DNA from: CAZCSJ01 sp964501445
GTDB lineage: Bacteria > Patescibacteriota > Minisyncoccia > Sungbacterales > HO2-52-23
DNA: 14,488 bases
Assembly: GCA_964501445.1 (NCBI GenBank)
Contig: CAZCSJ010000016.1
Span: forward strand, 1 to 14,488
Reading direction: 5' to 3'
Part shown: positions 1 to 6,254 of the stretch, piece after piece
How the letters are laid out: each line of letters starts with the position of its first letter
Numbering within the stretch: the stretch's first letter is position 1
The notes under the pieces: generated by a model
The model's database searches: none
What the model saw: only the letters and a program-made list of their open reading frames with translations
Told to the model about the DNA's origin: nothing
Translations under genes and position numbers: made by a program

Positions 1-6
1 GTTTCG

Positions 7-35
7 TTGACACAATGTCTTTTATTCGGTATAGA
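7..35 (+). promoter_or_regulatory. Sigma70-like promoter of the winged-helix gene
   Basis: A perfect TTGACA (7-12) is followed after exactly 17 bases by TATAGA (30-35). The predicted transcription start is near 41-43, only about 5-7 nt before the ATG at 48, so the transcript would be leaderless or nearly so. No convincing Shine-Dalgarno sequence lies before the ATG. The assignment rests on matches to the sigma70 consensus only. Confidence 0.6.
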
Positions 36-47
36 TGAAGATACATT

Positions 48-725
48 ATGTCCGTTTCACGGCTCCCAAAAGAAGTGCAAAGCAAAGTGTTTGAGCTCAC
101 CCTGGCGCTCTACCGGGTGACTGATTTTTTTCCGGAAGGGGAGGCGCTCCGGCGTAACCTCCGACAGAAAGCAAATGAGATCCTCGGGAGCGTTGCAGAG
201 TATAGTGCGGCTGATGATCAAGAGCGGGAGGCGCTCGCAATCTCCGCACGGATCCAGACCGTCCATACATATCTTGGGGTTGCGCGTGCAATGCGGTTCG
301 TAAAACCCATCAACCTCACGGTGCTTGAACGGGAGTACCACGCGCTTGAAGATTTTTTTACCAGGGAACTGGATACACTCAAAACCGAGAGATTTTCGTC
401 AGGAGAGCGCAAAAAAGAAACACCTCCCGAGGAAGTTCGGAGATCGGATAATACTATGCGGCCGGCGGTGTCTCAAGGCACCCGTTACGCATTTGAGGGG
501 GGCAACTCTGCGTTTACAAAGAGGAATGGGATAAGCGACCGCCAAAAGGCGATTCTTGCGCATATTGAAACGCAGAAGCAGGCACGCATCAGCGATTTTT
601 TCACACTCTTTGACCGCATAAGCTCAAAGACCATTCAGCGTGATTTGCAGGATCTCGTGTCCCGCGAGCTCTTAAAAAAAGAAGGGGAGAAGCGGTGGAC
701 GATATATACGCTAAATGTCCGATAA
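48..725 (+). CDS. Helical protein with C-terminal winged-helix (DeoR-like) domain
   Basis: 225 residues. Residues 1-110 are predicted to be almost all helical; the stretch FELTLALYRVTDFFPEG resembles four-helix-bundle proteins of the 23S rRNA intervening-sequence type, but that similarity is weak. Residues 111-160 form a polar linker. Residues 161-221 look like a winged helix: a first helix (SDRQKAILAHIE), then ISDFFTLFD, then a recognition-type helix with SSKTIQRDLQDLV (192-204) and a short wing ending in WTIYTL. This is the DeoR/HTH-11 pattern, so DNA binding is likely. The start was chosen because a good promoter lies just upstream. galU begins 26 nt after the stop, suggesting co-transcription; control of galU or of envelope genes is possible but unproven. 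No paralogue is visible in the window. Confidence 0.85.
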   Translation: MSVSRLPKEVQSKVFELTLALYRVTDFFPEGEALRRNLRQKANEILGSVAEYSAADDQEREALAISARIQTVHTYLGVARAMRFVKPINLTVLEREYHALEDFFTRELDTLKTERFSSGERKKETPPEEVRRSDNTMRPAVSQGTRYAFEGGNSAFTKRNGISDRQKAILAHIETQKQARISDFFTLFDRISSKTIQRDLQDLVSRELLKKEGEKRWTIYTLNVR

Positions 726-751
726 GTCCGATAGATTCTATAGGACAATCT

Positions 752-1627
752 ATGAGACATAAAAAGATAAAAAAGGTAATTATCACGGTCGCGGGGTTTG
801 GCACGCGGTTCCTTCCGGCAACCAAAGCGCAGCCAAAAGAGATGCTCCCCCTTGTAGACAAGCCCGTAATACAGTATCTTATTGAAGAGGCCGTTGCTTC
901 AGGTATAAAAGAGGTGATATTTATTACCGGCCGAGGCAAGCGAGCCATTGAGGACCACTTTGACAATGCGACGGAGTTAGAGACATATCTTGAGTCGCGC
1001 GGCAAAGACGCGCTCGCGCGTCAGATCCGTGGAATTTCCTCTCTTGCGCATTTTGCATTTATACGGCAAAAGGAACCGAGGGGCGCAGGAGACGCCATTC
1101 TCCAGGCGCGACATCTTATCGGACATGAGCCAGTGGCCGTCCTTTATGGAGATGACGTGGTGGATTCAAAGGTGCCATGTCTTAAACAACTCATAGGCGT
1201 GTATGAGAAGTATGGGACACCCATATTGGCGCTTGAGCGGATACCGCGTGAGGATGTGTGGAAGTATGGAGTGGTGGATGCAAAAAAGATTGTCAACCTT
1301 ACATATAAAATCCGACATATCGTTGAGAAGCCGAGCGTAAAGGACGCCCCCTCAAATCTTGTGGCAATTGGGAAGTACATCATTACTCCCGATGTGGTCA
1401 ATTTACTGACAAAAGTGGAGCCCCAGCCGAATAAAGAACTGTATCTCACGGACGCTCTGGAGGCATATCTGAAAGAAGGGGGCGATATGTACGGCTATGA
1501 GTTCACGGGTAAAAAATATGACTGTGGGGATAAACTTGGGTTTATGAAGGCCGTGGTCCACTTTGGGCTCAAGCACCCGGAAATAGGTAAGGGATTCCGC
1601 CAGCACCTGAAGGACTTGCGCGTATAA
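752..1627 (+). CDS. galU: UTP--glucose-1-phosphate uridylyltransferase
   Basis: 291 residues, the usual length for GalU. The enzyme joins glucose-1-phosphate and UTP to give UDP-glucose and pyrophosphate, supplying glycan and glycoconjugate synthesis in the cytoplasm. Visible family features are the nucleotide-binding loop with GFGTRFLP (residues 15-22) and KEMLPLVDKP (29-38), the metal-binding aspartates in LYGDDV (131-136), the lysine in VEKP (191-194), and YDCGD (256-260) near the C terminus. In the region where many GalU proteins read GEIQLTDA, this one reads NKELYLTDAL, a mild divergence. The ATG at 752 was preferred over an upstream in-frame ATG at 695, which would overlap the previous gene; an AGGA lies 6 nt before it. 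It is probably co-transcribed with the winged-helix gene. UDP-glucose may feed the glycosyltransferase at the window's right end. Confidence 0.95.
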   Translation: MRHKKIKKVIITVAGFGTRFLPATKAQPKEMLPLVDKPVIQYLIEEAVASGIKEVIFITGRGKRAIEDHFDNATELETYLESRGKDALARQIRGISSLAHFAFIRQKEPRGAGDAILQARHLIGHEPVAVLYGDDVVDSKVPCLKQLIGVYEKYGTPILALERIPREDVWKYGVVDAKKIVNLTYKIRHIVEKPSVKDAPSNLVAIGKYIITPDVVNLLTKVEPQPNKELYLTDALEAYLKEGGDMYGYEFTGKKYDCGDKLGFMKAVVHFGLKHPEIGKGFRQHLKDLRV

Positions 1628-1632
1628 GTAAG

Positions 1633-1704
1633 TTTTCCACAGAAGCCCACATTGCAGGGGGTATCCAGAGGGCTATAATGGAATGGATAACAGGGTGTGG
1701 ATAA
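1633..1704. other. Two DnaA-box-like 9-mers
   Basis: TTTTCCACA lies at 1633-1641 on the plus strand. TTATCCACA, the classical DnaA box, lies on the minus strand at 1696-1704. A near-match, TTATCCATT, lies on the minus strand at 1682-1690. They sit at the start of the longest gene-free stretch in the window. Whether DnaA binds here cannot be decided from the sequence alone. Confidence 0.35.
1652..1679 (+). promoter_or_regulatory. Possible upstream promoter (weak -35, perfect -10)
   Basis: TTGCAG (1652-1657), 16 bases, then a perfect TATAAT (1674-1679). The -35 half matches the consensus poorly. It may act in tandem with the better promoter at 1711-1738 to drive the large surface-protein gene. 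Confidence 0.35.
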
Positions 1705-1710
1705 TCGTTC

Positions 1711-1738
1711 TTGTCAGGGTAAACCGCAGATATATAAT
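1711..1738 (+). promoter_or_regulatory. Strong promoter for the long leader of the 1247-residue protein
   Basis: TTGTCA (1711-1716, five of six consensus bases), a 16-base spacer, then a perfect TATAAT (1733-1738). The expected start is near 1745. The next start codon on this strand with a credible gene is at 2198, so the transcript would carry a leader of about 450 nt. Confidence 0.55.
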
Positions 1739-1818
1739 AGAAAGATACCGCATGATTCACCGCATGTAACTTGTGGTCGTAAGAAGCCAAGCAGTTGGTT
1801 ATTTTCTGTGTCAGGGGG

Positions 1819-1870
1819 TAAGGAGGTGGAACGCACGTATCAGCGCAGAACGCATCTGAGTTGATACGTG
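1819..1870 (+). promoter_or_regulatory. Orphan Shine-Dalgarno sequence followed by a 9-bp hairpin
   Basis: TAAGGAGGTG at 1819-1828 is a ten-base perfect complement to the standard 3' end of 16S rRNA, yet no ATG follows within translation distance. Six bases later CACGTATCA (1834-1842) pairs perfectly with TGATACGTG (1862-1870) across a 19-nt loop. A ribosome-binding site without a gene, inside a long leader, resembles the STAB-SD elements known from Bacillus cry3A leaders. That function is inferred. Confidence 0.45.
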
Positions 1871-1958
1871 GGTTGCAACGAAAGAATCAGGAATGCGCGA
1901 CCGCACTTTGACAATTGAAAAAGCACTACTTCCAAATTGACATCTGATGAAAGATCAA

Positions 1959-2021
1959 GGAGTGAAGTCCGGTCGATCCTCTATTCGCCGGCTGGCGGAT
2001 ATTGGGGGAAGATTTGACTCC
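1959..2021 (+). other. Compact folded RNA module in the leader
   Basis: The ends pair as an 11-position stem (1959-1969 with 2011-2021) containing one G-G mismatch and one G-U pair. Inside it, TCCTC (1977-1981) pairs with GGGGA (2005-2009). TATTCGCC (1982-1989) then pairs with GGCGGATA (1994-2001) around a GGCT tetraloop. Nested stems over about 63 nt suggest a real RNA structure. It does not match any riboswitch class that I recognise. Confidence 0.45.
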
Positions 2022-2074
2022 ATACAGGCATTGTAATTCTGAAATTAACGAAATTATGAGAAGCGTTCATTCTG

Positions 2075-2096
2075 TTATCCATTGGTCGATGGATAA
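2075..2096 (+). other. Perfect 8-bp hairpin in the leader
   Basis: TTATCCAT (2075-2082) and ATGGATAA (2089-2096) are perfect complements separated by TGGTCG. No T-run follows, so it is not a terminator for the downstream gene. The arms resemble partial DnaA boxes, and the sequence TTATCCATT recurs upstream of the fibre-like gene at 6233-6241. Confidence 0.4.
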
Positions 2097-2197
2097 TAAA
2101 AAAAATGAGCGCTCCGTGTGTGTCAGGAAGCCCTCTCTTACTTCTTGCAACGCAGGCAGTTTGAGGAAGGTTTCCGAAAACTTAACAAACGTAAACT

Positions 2198-5100
2198 ATG
2201 GATATTCTATTTCATAGAGTGGTTGGTGCCGCGAAAAAGCGCAGTGTCGTTATCGCGACCGCAATCGCTCTTACGGGAGCAGCGGCATTCGTGCCGGTGG
2301 CGGCGTTAGCCGACCACACAACCGCTCATACCATTGAGCAGTTGACGGCGCAGATTACCCAGCTCCAAGCACAGCTTGCAGCACTCGCAGGCGGTTCCAC
2401 AGCACCCGCTGTAGGAACAACCGGAGGCACTGCAGCAGCAACAGGAGAAAAATGTTCATTCGCCCGGAGTTTGACCGTAGGGTCTCGGGGGGATGATGTA
2501 ATGTGTCTTCAAGAGTATTTGAACGGTGAAGATTTCACCATTGCGGCAAGTGGTCCTGGCTCTCCGGGCAGTGAGACGACCTACTTCGGGTCGCTCACCC
2601 GCGCGGCAGTTGCCAAGTGGCAGGCGGCAAATGGTGTGTCTCCGGCAGTAGGATACTTCGGCTCAATTTCGCGCGCGAAGTATGAAGAAGTCGTAGTGGT
2701 AGTGGTAGCGCCCACGACCCCGACTACGCCGACAACGCCCACGACCCCGACTACGCCGACAACTCCGGGAACAACTCCCGTAGTCACGGTTCCGGCAGGT
2801 TCGGGCCTTACGGTGACTTCCCCGGTGGAACAGCCGAAGGAAACCTTGGCTCCCGAAGGAGCTGCGCGGATTCCCTTCGTGAAAGCAATTCTCACGGCGA
2901 GTGCTGACGGCGATGTAACCGTGAAGTCCATCACGGTTGAGCGCCAAGCGCTTGCGGATGATGCGGCATTTGACGGCATCATTCTTCTTGATCAGGATGG
3001 CGTTCAGATCGGCACCTCAAAGACCTTGACATCTGATCACAAAGTAGTGCTCAATGAAGCATTTACCGTGAAGGCAGGCACGTCAAAGAGCGTGACTGTC
3101 GCGGCAAACATGGCCTCTTCGCTCGATAACTATGCGGGCCAAGTGGCAAAACTCGTGATTACCGCGGTGGATGCGGGTACGACGAAAGTCAACGCATCAC
3201 TCCCGATCATGAGCAATGGGATGACGATAAACGGCACGCTTGCCATAGGTGCGGTAACCCTGTCAATCGGTTCTCTCGATCCGGGCGCGGCAAACACGAA
3301 AAACGTGGGTACCAAGGGGTACTACCTCGCATCGGTCAAAGCATCGGTTGGCTCGGCGGAAGACGTTACCTTTGAACAGATCCGTTTCAATCAGGCAGGA
3401 TCTGCGGCAGCGGGCGACCTTCAAAATGTCCTCGTGAAAGCGGGCGACAAAGAGTTTGTCGCGACCGTATCGTCTGACGGGAAGTACTATATCGTGAAGT
3501 TCCCCGATGGCCTTAAGGTAGGCAAGGGCGCGAATATTGACTTCTCGGTCAAAGCTGATTTCGTCGATGGCTCGGCGCGAACCGTTGATATGAACATCCT
3601 CAAGAAATCGGATGTGGTAGTGAGAGGCGATGTCTTCAAGTACTACATTATCTCGGGAGGCGGTTCATCCGGTGCGGCATCTGCAGGAGGGTTCTCCTCA
3701 AATCAGGAGCCGTACTTCAATGCCTATGCGGCAACGATTGACAAGGGATCGATCCTGGTCTCCGCGTCAAGCAAAGTGACCGCAGGCAATGTTCCGGTTG
3801 ATGTGGCCGACACGGTGATCGGCGGGTTCCTCTTGGATGTCAAGGGCGAGCCCATACAGATAAGCTCCTTCAAGTTAAACTTCGTGTTTAGCGGCACTGG
3901 TACGTCGTCCGACATCACCGGTGTGAAGATCATGCGTGAAGACGGTTCAATTGCCGCGGGTCCGAAAGATCCGGCATCGGGGATCGTTACCTTCAGCGAT
4001 ACATGGACCGCAGCAGTGGGTGAAAAGCACTACAAAATCGTAGGTAAGCTTGACACGAGCTTTCTCTCTGATGACACGGTTCAGGTAACAGTTGACCCGG
4101 ATGATCAGATCACCGCAAAGGGTGAAGTGACGGGCCTCTCGGTTACCCCAAGTCCGACATCGGGAGTCACCGCAAACCGTCAGACCGTGAAGGCAGCGGC
4201 ACTGAAGGTTTCGATATCAAACACTCCGTTCGGTCAGAACGTGGTGCGCGGGGTCAATGTCTATCACTTCGCAACCTATGTGCTTGACGCAACCGCGTCA
4301 GGTGAAGATGTGCGGTTGACTTCCATTCAGCTCCGGCAGACCTTTAGTGCCGCGGCACGCGCGGATGAGATCAACACCTGCGTGCTCTTTGACGGAACCA
4401 CGGCTCTGAACACCGGTACTGATGCGGTGAACCCAACCGATCCCGCATCCGGTACGACAAACGACACCACCTTCACCCTCACCAATAACCTCACTATTCC
4501 GAAGGGTACGGTGAAAAAGATCGACCTCAAGTGCAACATCAGCTCTTCAGCAGCAGCTGATAGCACGCAGGCATGGGGTTCGAATGCAGCGGCTGCTAAC
4601 ATCGGGGCTACAGGCGCCACGACGGGTCAAGCAATCACCGAGACCATTACCACAAGTGCGGGTCAGACCATGACCATAAAGACCGCAGGGTCATTCACAG
4701 TGGTGAAAGACGGTTCGGCGCCGATCGCAGCACTGGTAACCGCGGGTAAAACCGATGTGCCGGTGAACGTTATCAAGTACCATGCGGTTGATGAGGAACT
4801 CCGGGTTGATGACTTGACGCTTACCTTCTCGACTTCTACGGCTTCCACCACCGACTTCCTCAAGGTGAGTGTCTGGGATGGCGCACAGAAAGTCGGCGAG
4901 GCAGTGTGGGGTGAAAACACCGCACAGTTCGCGACATCATCTCTGTGCGCACCGGGTAGACTCGCGTCATTTTGTCCGCAAGACGCCGCATATCGAGGCG
5001 TTGTGATTCCGAAGGACGGCGACAAACTCTTGACGATCAAGGTTGATCTTCCGGTGATTACCACAATCGCATCCACCACCGCAGGACGGCTTCTCGCGAT

Positions 5101-5941
5101 CGACTACGACGGCATTGGTTCGTCAAGCGCTACCGGCCTCTCGTCAGGTCAGAAGCTCGGCTCGGGCTCCGGCTCGAACTCCGATGCTGCTTCCATGCAG
5201 ATCATGAAATCGGTTCCAAGGGTGGAGAAAGTGGCGCTCCAGTCGCGTACCTTGGCAGCAGGCGACATTCCAATGATGGACTTCAAGGTGACCGCGCCCG
5301 CAGATGGTCCGGTTGCACTCTACAAGTTCACCTTCAGCGTGTCGTCCAGTACCTTGGGTGCTACGACCTCTGACTTCCGGCTCTACGCGTTCACGGATAC
5401 GGGCTTCTCAAACCAGCGGTATGCGAATAACCCGATCAACTTCGCGAACGTAGATTGCGTAGGCCAGTCAACCTTCGAAACCGATACAGGCTGCGCAGCA
5501 GATACCACGGCGAGCGGATATGCATCTTCAACTGAAGTCGCATTCTTCCCTGCGCCTGTGGCAAATATCGCTTCTACTTCTGAAGCAATTCAGGTAAATG
5601 CCAACGAGACGGTGTACTTCCGGCTCCGCGGTGTAGTCACTAAGGCGAATTCCACGCTGGGTAACAATGTGAAGATCACGCTCTTGGGTGATGTAGCGCG
5701 TCCAACGCGCCACACCGCATCTGGAGCGGGAGTCAATAATTTCGTGTTCGGGAACAACGGTAATAGCTTCCTTGGAACCGCACACGCGATTAGAGCATCC
5801 GGTGTAGACAACAGCTTCGTTTGGTCTCCGATGTCGACCACAACCAGCATCTCTGATGCAACGTCGACTCCTGACTGGACAAACGGCTTCCGCGTACCTG
5901 GTCTCCCAAGCTCCGGTATTGAGGAAACCCTTACTGACTAA
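2198..5941 (+). CDS. Giant secreted peptidoglycan-binding, beta-domain surface protein
   Basis: 1247 residues. An n-region with AAKKR is followed by a hydrophobic segment and a cleavage-like AALA|DH at residues 38/39. Residues 43-64 are a short coiled coil (EQLTAQITQLQAQLAAL). Residues 86-164 form a peptidoglycan-binding-1 domain (RGDDVMCLQEYLN, YFGSLTRAAVAKWQ, GYFGSISRAKYEE). A valine run and a PTT-repeat linker (171-195) lead into about 1000 residues of Thr/Ser/Gly/Val-rich sequence that reads as five or six divergent Ig-like beta domains, with cysteines spaced as possible disulfide pairs. The composition suits an S-layer or cell-surface fibre subunit tethered to peptidoglycan. An in-frame stop lies just before the ATG, so the start is secure, although no Shine-Dalgarno sequence is present. 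It has its own promoter, long leader and strong terminator, and so is probably a single-gene transcript made in quantity. No enzyme motif was seen. Confidence 0.9.
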   Translation: MDILFHRVVGAAKKRSVVIATAIALTGAAAFVPVAALADHTTAHTIEQLTAQITQLQAQLAALAGGSTAPAVGTTGGTAAATGEKCSFARSLTVGSRGDDVMCLQEYLNGEDFTIAASGPGSPGSETTYFGSLTRAAVAKWQAANGVSPAVGYFGSISRAKYEEVVVVVVAPTTPTTPTTPTTPTTPTTPGTTPVVTVPAGSGLTVTSPVEQPKETLAPEGAARIPFVKAILTASADGDVTVKSITVERQALADDAAFDGIILLDQDGVQIGTSKTLTSDHKVVLNEAFTVKAGTSKSVTVAANMASSLDNYAGQVAKLVITAVDAGTTKVNASLPIMSNGMTINGTLAIGAVTLSIGSLDPGAANTKNVGTKGYYLASVKASVGSAEDVTFEQIRFNQAGSAAAGDLQNVLVKAGDKEFVATVSSDGKYYIVKFPDGLKVGKGANIDFSVKADFVDGSARTVDMNILKKSDVVVRGDVFKYYIISGGGSSGAASAGGFSSNQEPYFNAYAATIDKGSILVSASSKVTAGNVPVDVADTVIGGFLLDVKGEPIQISSFKLNFVFSGTGTSSDITGVKIMREDGSIAAGPKDPASGIVTFSDTWTAAVGEKHYKIVGKLDTSFLSDDTVQVTVDPDDQITAKGEVTGLSVTPSPTSGVTANRQTVKAAALKVSISNTPFGQNVVRGVNVYHFATYVLDATASGEDVRLTSIQLRQTFSAAARADEINTCVLFDGTTALNTGTDAVNPTDPASGTTNDTTFTLTNNLTIPKGTVKKIDLKCNISSSAAADSTQAWGSNAAAANIGATGATTGQAITETITTSAGQTMTIKTAGSFTVVKDGSAPIAALVTAGKTDVPVNVIKYHAVDEELRVDDLTLTFSTSTASTTDFLKVSVWDGAQKVGEAVWGENTAQFATSSLCAPGRLASFCPQDAAYRGVVIPKDGDKLLTIKVDLPVITTIASTTAGRLLAIDYDGIGSSSATGLSSGQKLGSGSGSNSDAASMQIMKSVPRVEKVALQSRTLAAGDIPMMDFKVTAPADGPVALYKFTFSVSSSTLGATTSDFRLYAFTDTGFSNQRYANNPINFANVDCVGQSTFETDTGCAADTTASGYASSTEVAFFPAPVANIASTSEAIQVNANETVYFRLRGVVTKANSTLGNNVKITLLGDVARPTRHTASGAGVNNFVFGNNGNSFLGTAHAIRASGVDNSFVWSPMSTTTSISDATSTPDWTNGFRVPGLPSSGIEETLTD
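2711..2764 (+). repeat. 27-bp tandem repeat encoding the PTT linker
   Basis: Two copies of a 27-bp unit (2711-2737 and 2738-2764) differ only in their final base. Each unit is built from 9-bp PTT codon blocks. The repeat encodes the flexible linker between the wall-binding domain and the beta domains, and its length could change by slippage or recombination without breaking the frame. Confidence 0.85.
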
Positions 5942-5969
5942 GGCATAAGAGTCTTCCTTGTGGACTCGC

Positions 5970-5999
5970 GCAAAACCCCCGAAAGGGGGTTTTGCTTTT
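5970..5999 (+). terminator. Rho-independent terminator of the giant surface-protein gene
   Basis: GCAAAACCCCC (5970-5980) pairs perfectly over 11 bp with 5985-5995 around a GAAA tetraloop and is followed by TTTT (5996-5999). It starts 28 nt after the stop codon. Confidence 0.92.
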
Positions 6000-6015
6000 G
6001 TCTGCTTCTGACGAT

Positions 6016-6062
6016 GTTCTAGACTTAGTCTAGGACATCGTGTCCTAGACTAAGTCTAGAAC
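6016..6062. repeat. Perfect 22-bp inverted repeat made of nested CTAGAC/GTCTAG half-sites
   Basis: Bases 6016-6037 are the exact reverse complement of 6041-6062, separated only by TCG. Each arm is itself near-palindromic: CTAGAC, a 3-base centre (TTA or TAA), then GTCTAG. Four copies of the six-base half-site therefore occur in 47 bp. No T-run follows either end, so it does not look like a terminator. It could be a cruciform-forming repeat, a protein-binding site for a multimer, or a REP-like element. Confidence 0.85.
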
Positions 6063-6066
6063 AAGG

Positions 6067-6097
6067 AAACCCCCCCGACGTACGTCGGGGGGGTTTT
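6067..6097. terminator. Thirty-base perfect palindrome, likely bidirectional terminator
   Basis: 6067-6081 and 6082-6096 are perfect reverse complements with no spacer: AAA, seven C, GACGT, then the mirror. On the plus strand the G-run is followed by TTTT; on the minus strand the arm also ends in TTT. As RNA the centre would open into a small loop. A second terminator so soon after the one at 5970 insulates the two neighbouring surface genes. Confidence 0.75.
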
Positions 6098-6111
6098 CCA
6101 CAGTTCCTCTA

Positions 6112-6142
6112 TTGACGGTACGACATACGCTTGCGGTATAAT
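6112..6142 (+). promoter_or_regulatory. Promoter of the fibre-like protein operon
   Basis: A perfect TATAAT (6137-6142) is preceded by TTGACG (6112-6117) at 19 bases, which is longer than ideal. Predicted start near 6149-6150, giving a leader of about 105 nt. The -10 context TGCGGTATA is shared with the region before the gene at 10087. Confidence 0.5.
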
Positions 6143-6150
6143 AGAGTGGA

Positions 6151-6215
6151 ATGAAGATATACGGGTTTCTTGTGTAACCGTATTTGTATTTCCAAAGCGA
6201 TCTTGTCGAATCGCT
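6151..6215 (+). other. Leader with minimal ORF and two hairpins
   Basis: An ATG at 6151 lies at the predicted 5' end and opens an eight-codon ORF reading MKIYGFLV then stop. It overlaps a hairpin in which ATACGGGTT (6159-6167) pairs with AACCGTAT (6176-6183) with one bulged G. A second hairpin, AGCGAT (6196-6201) with ATCGCT (6210-6215), follows. Attenuator-like control is possible, but the ORF may be chance. Confidence 0.3.
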
Positions 6216-6254
6216 CTCTACTCGTTTATTTATTATCCATTCATCTTTATAACT

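Larger units (their letters stand above)
1745..2197 (+). promoter_or_regulatory. Long structured 5' leader (gene-free region)
   Basis: No credible protein gene was found here; the short ORFs use TTG or GTG starts and look random. It holds a tandem ACCGCATG repeat (1747-1754 and 1759-1766), an orphan Shine-Dalgarno sequence with an adjacent hairpin (1819-1870), a compact folded module (1959-2021), an AT-rich stretch with GAAATTA twice at 9-nt spacing (2041-2056), and a perfect hairpin at 2075-2096. The last 25 nt before the ATG are A-rich with no Shine-Dalgarno sequence. Long leaders that stabilise mRNA are known for abundant surface-layer genes, so that role is plausible. An independent small RNA is the alternative. 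Confidence 0.5.

Noticed and set aside
695..751. Earlier galU start at 695
   Set aside because: It overlaps the preceding gene and adds 19 residues before the conserved GalU N terminus; ATG 752 fits the family length.
601..1005. Minus-strand ORF of 134 codons antisense to galU
   Set aside because: It overlaps a confident gene, has no family resemblance and no promoter or ribosome site.
2002..2217. Small ORF in the leader (71 codons, TTG start)
   Set aside because: Non-ATG start, no ribosome site, overlaps the folded module and the start of the surface gene, and shows no recognisable protein features.
4663..5079. Minus-strand ORF of 138 codons antisense to the giant surface gene
   Set aside because: Composition reflects the opposite strand's codon bias; several similar shadows lie along the same gene.
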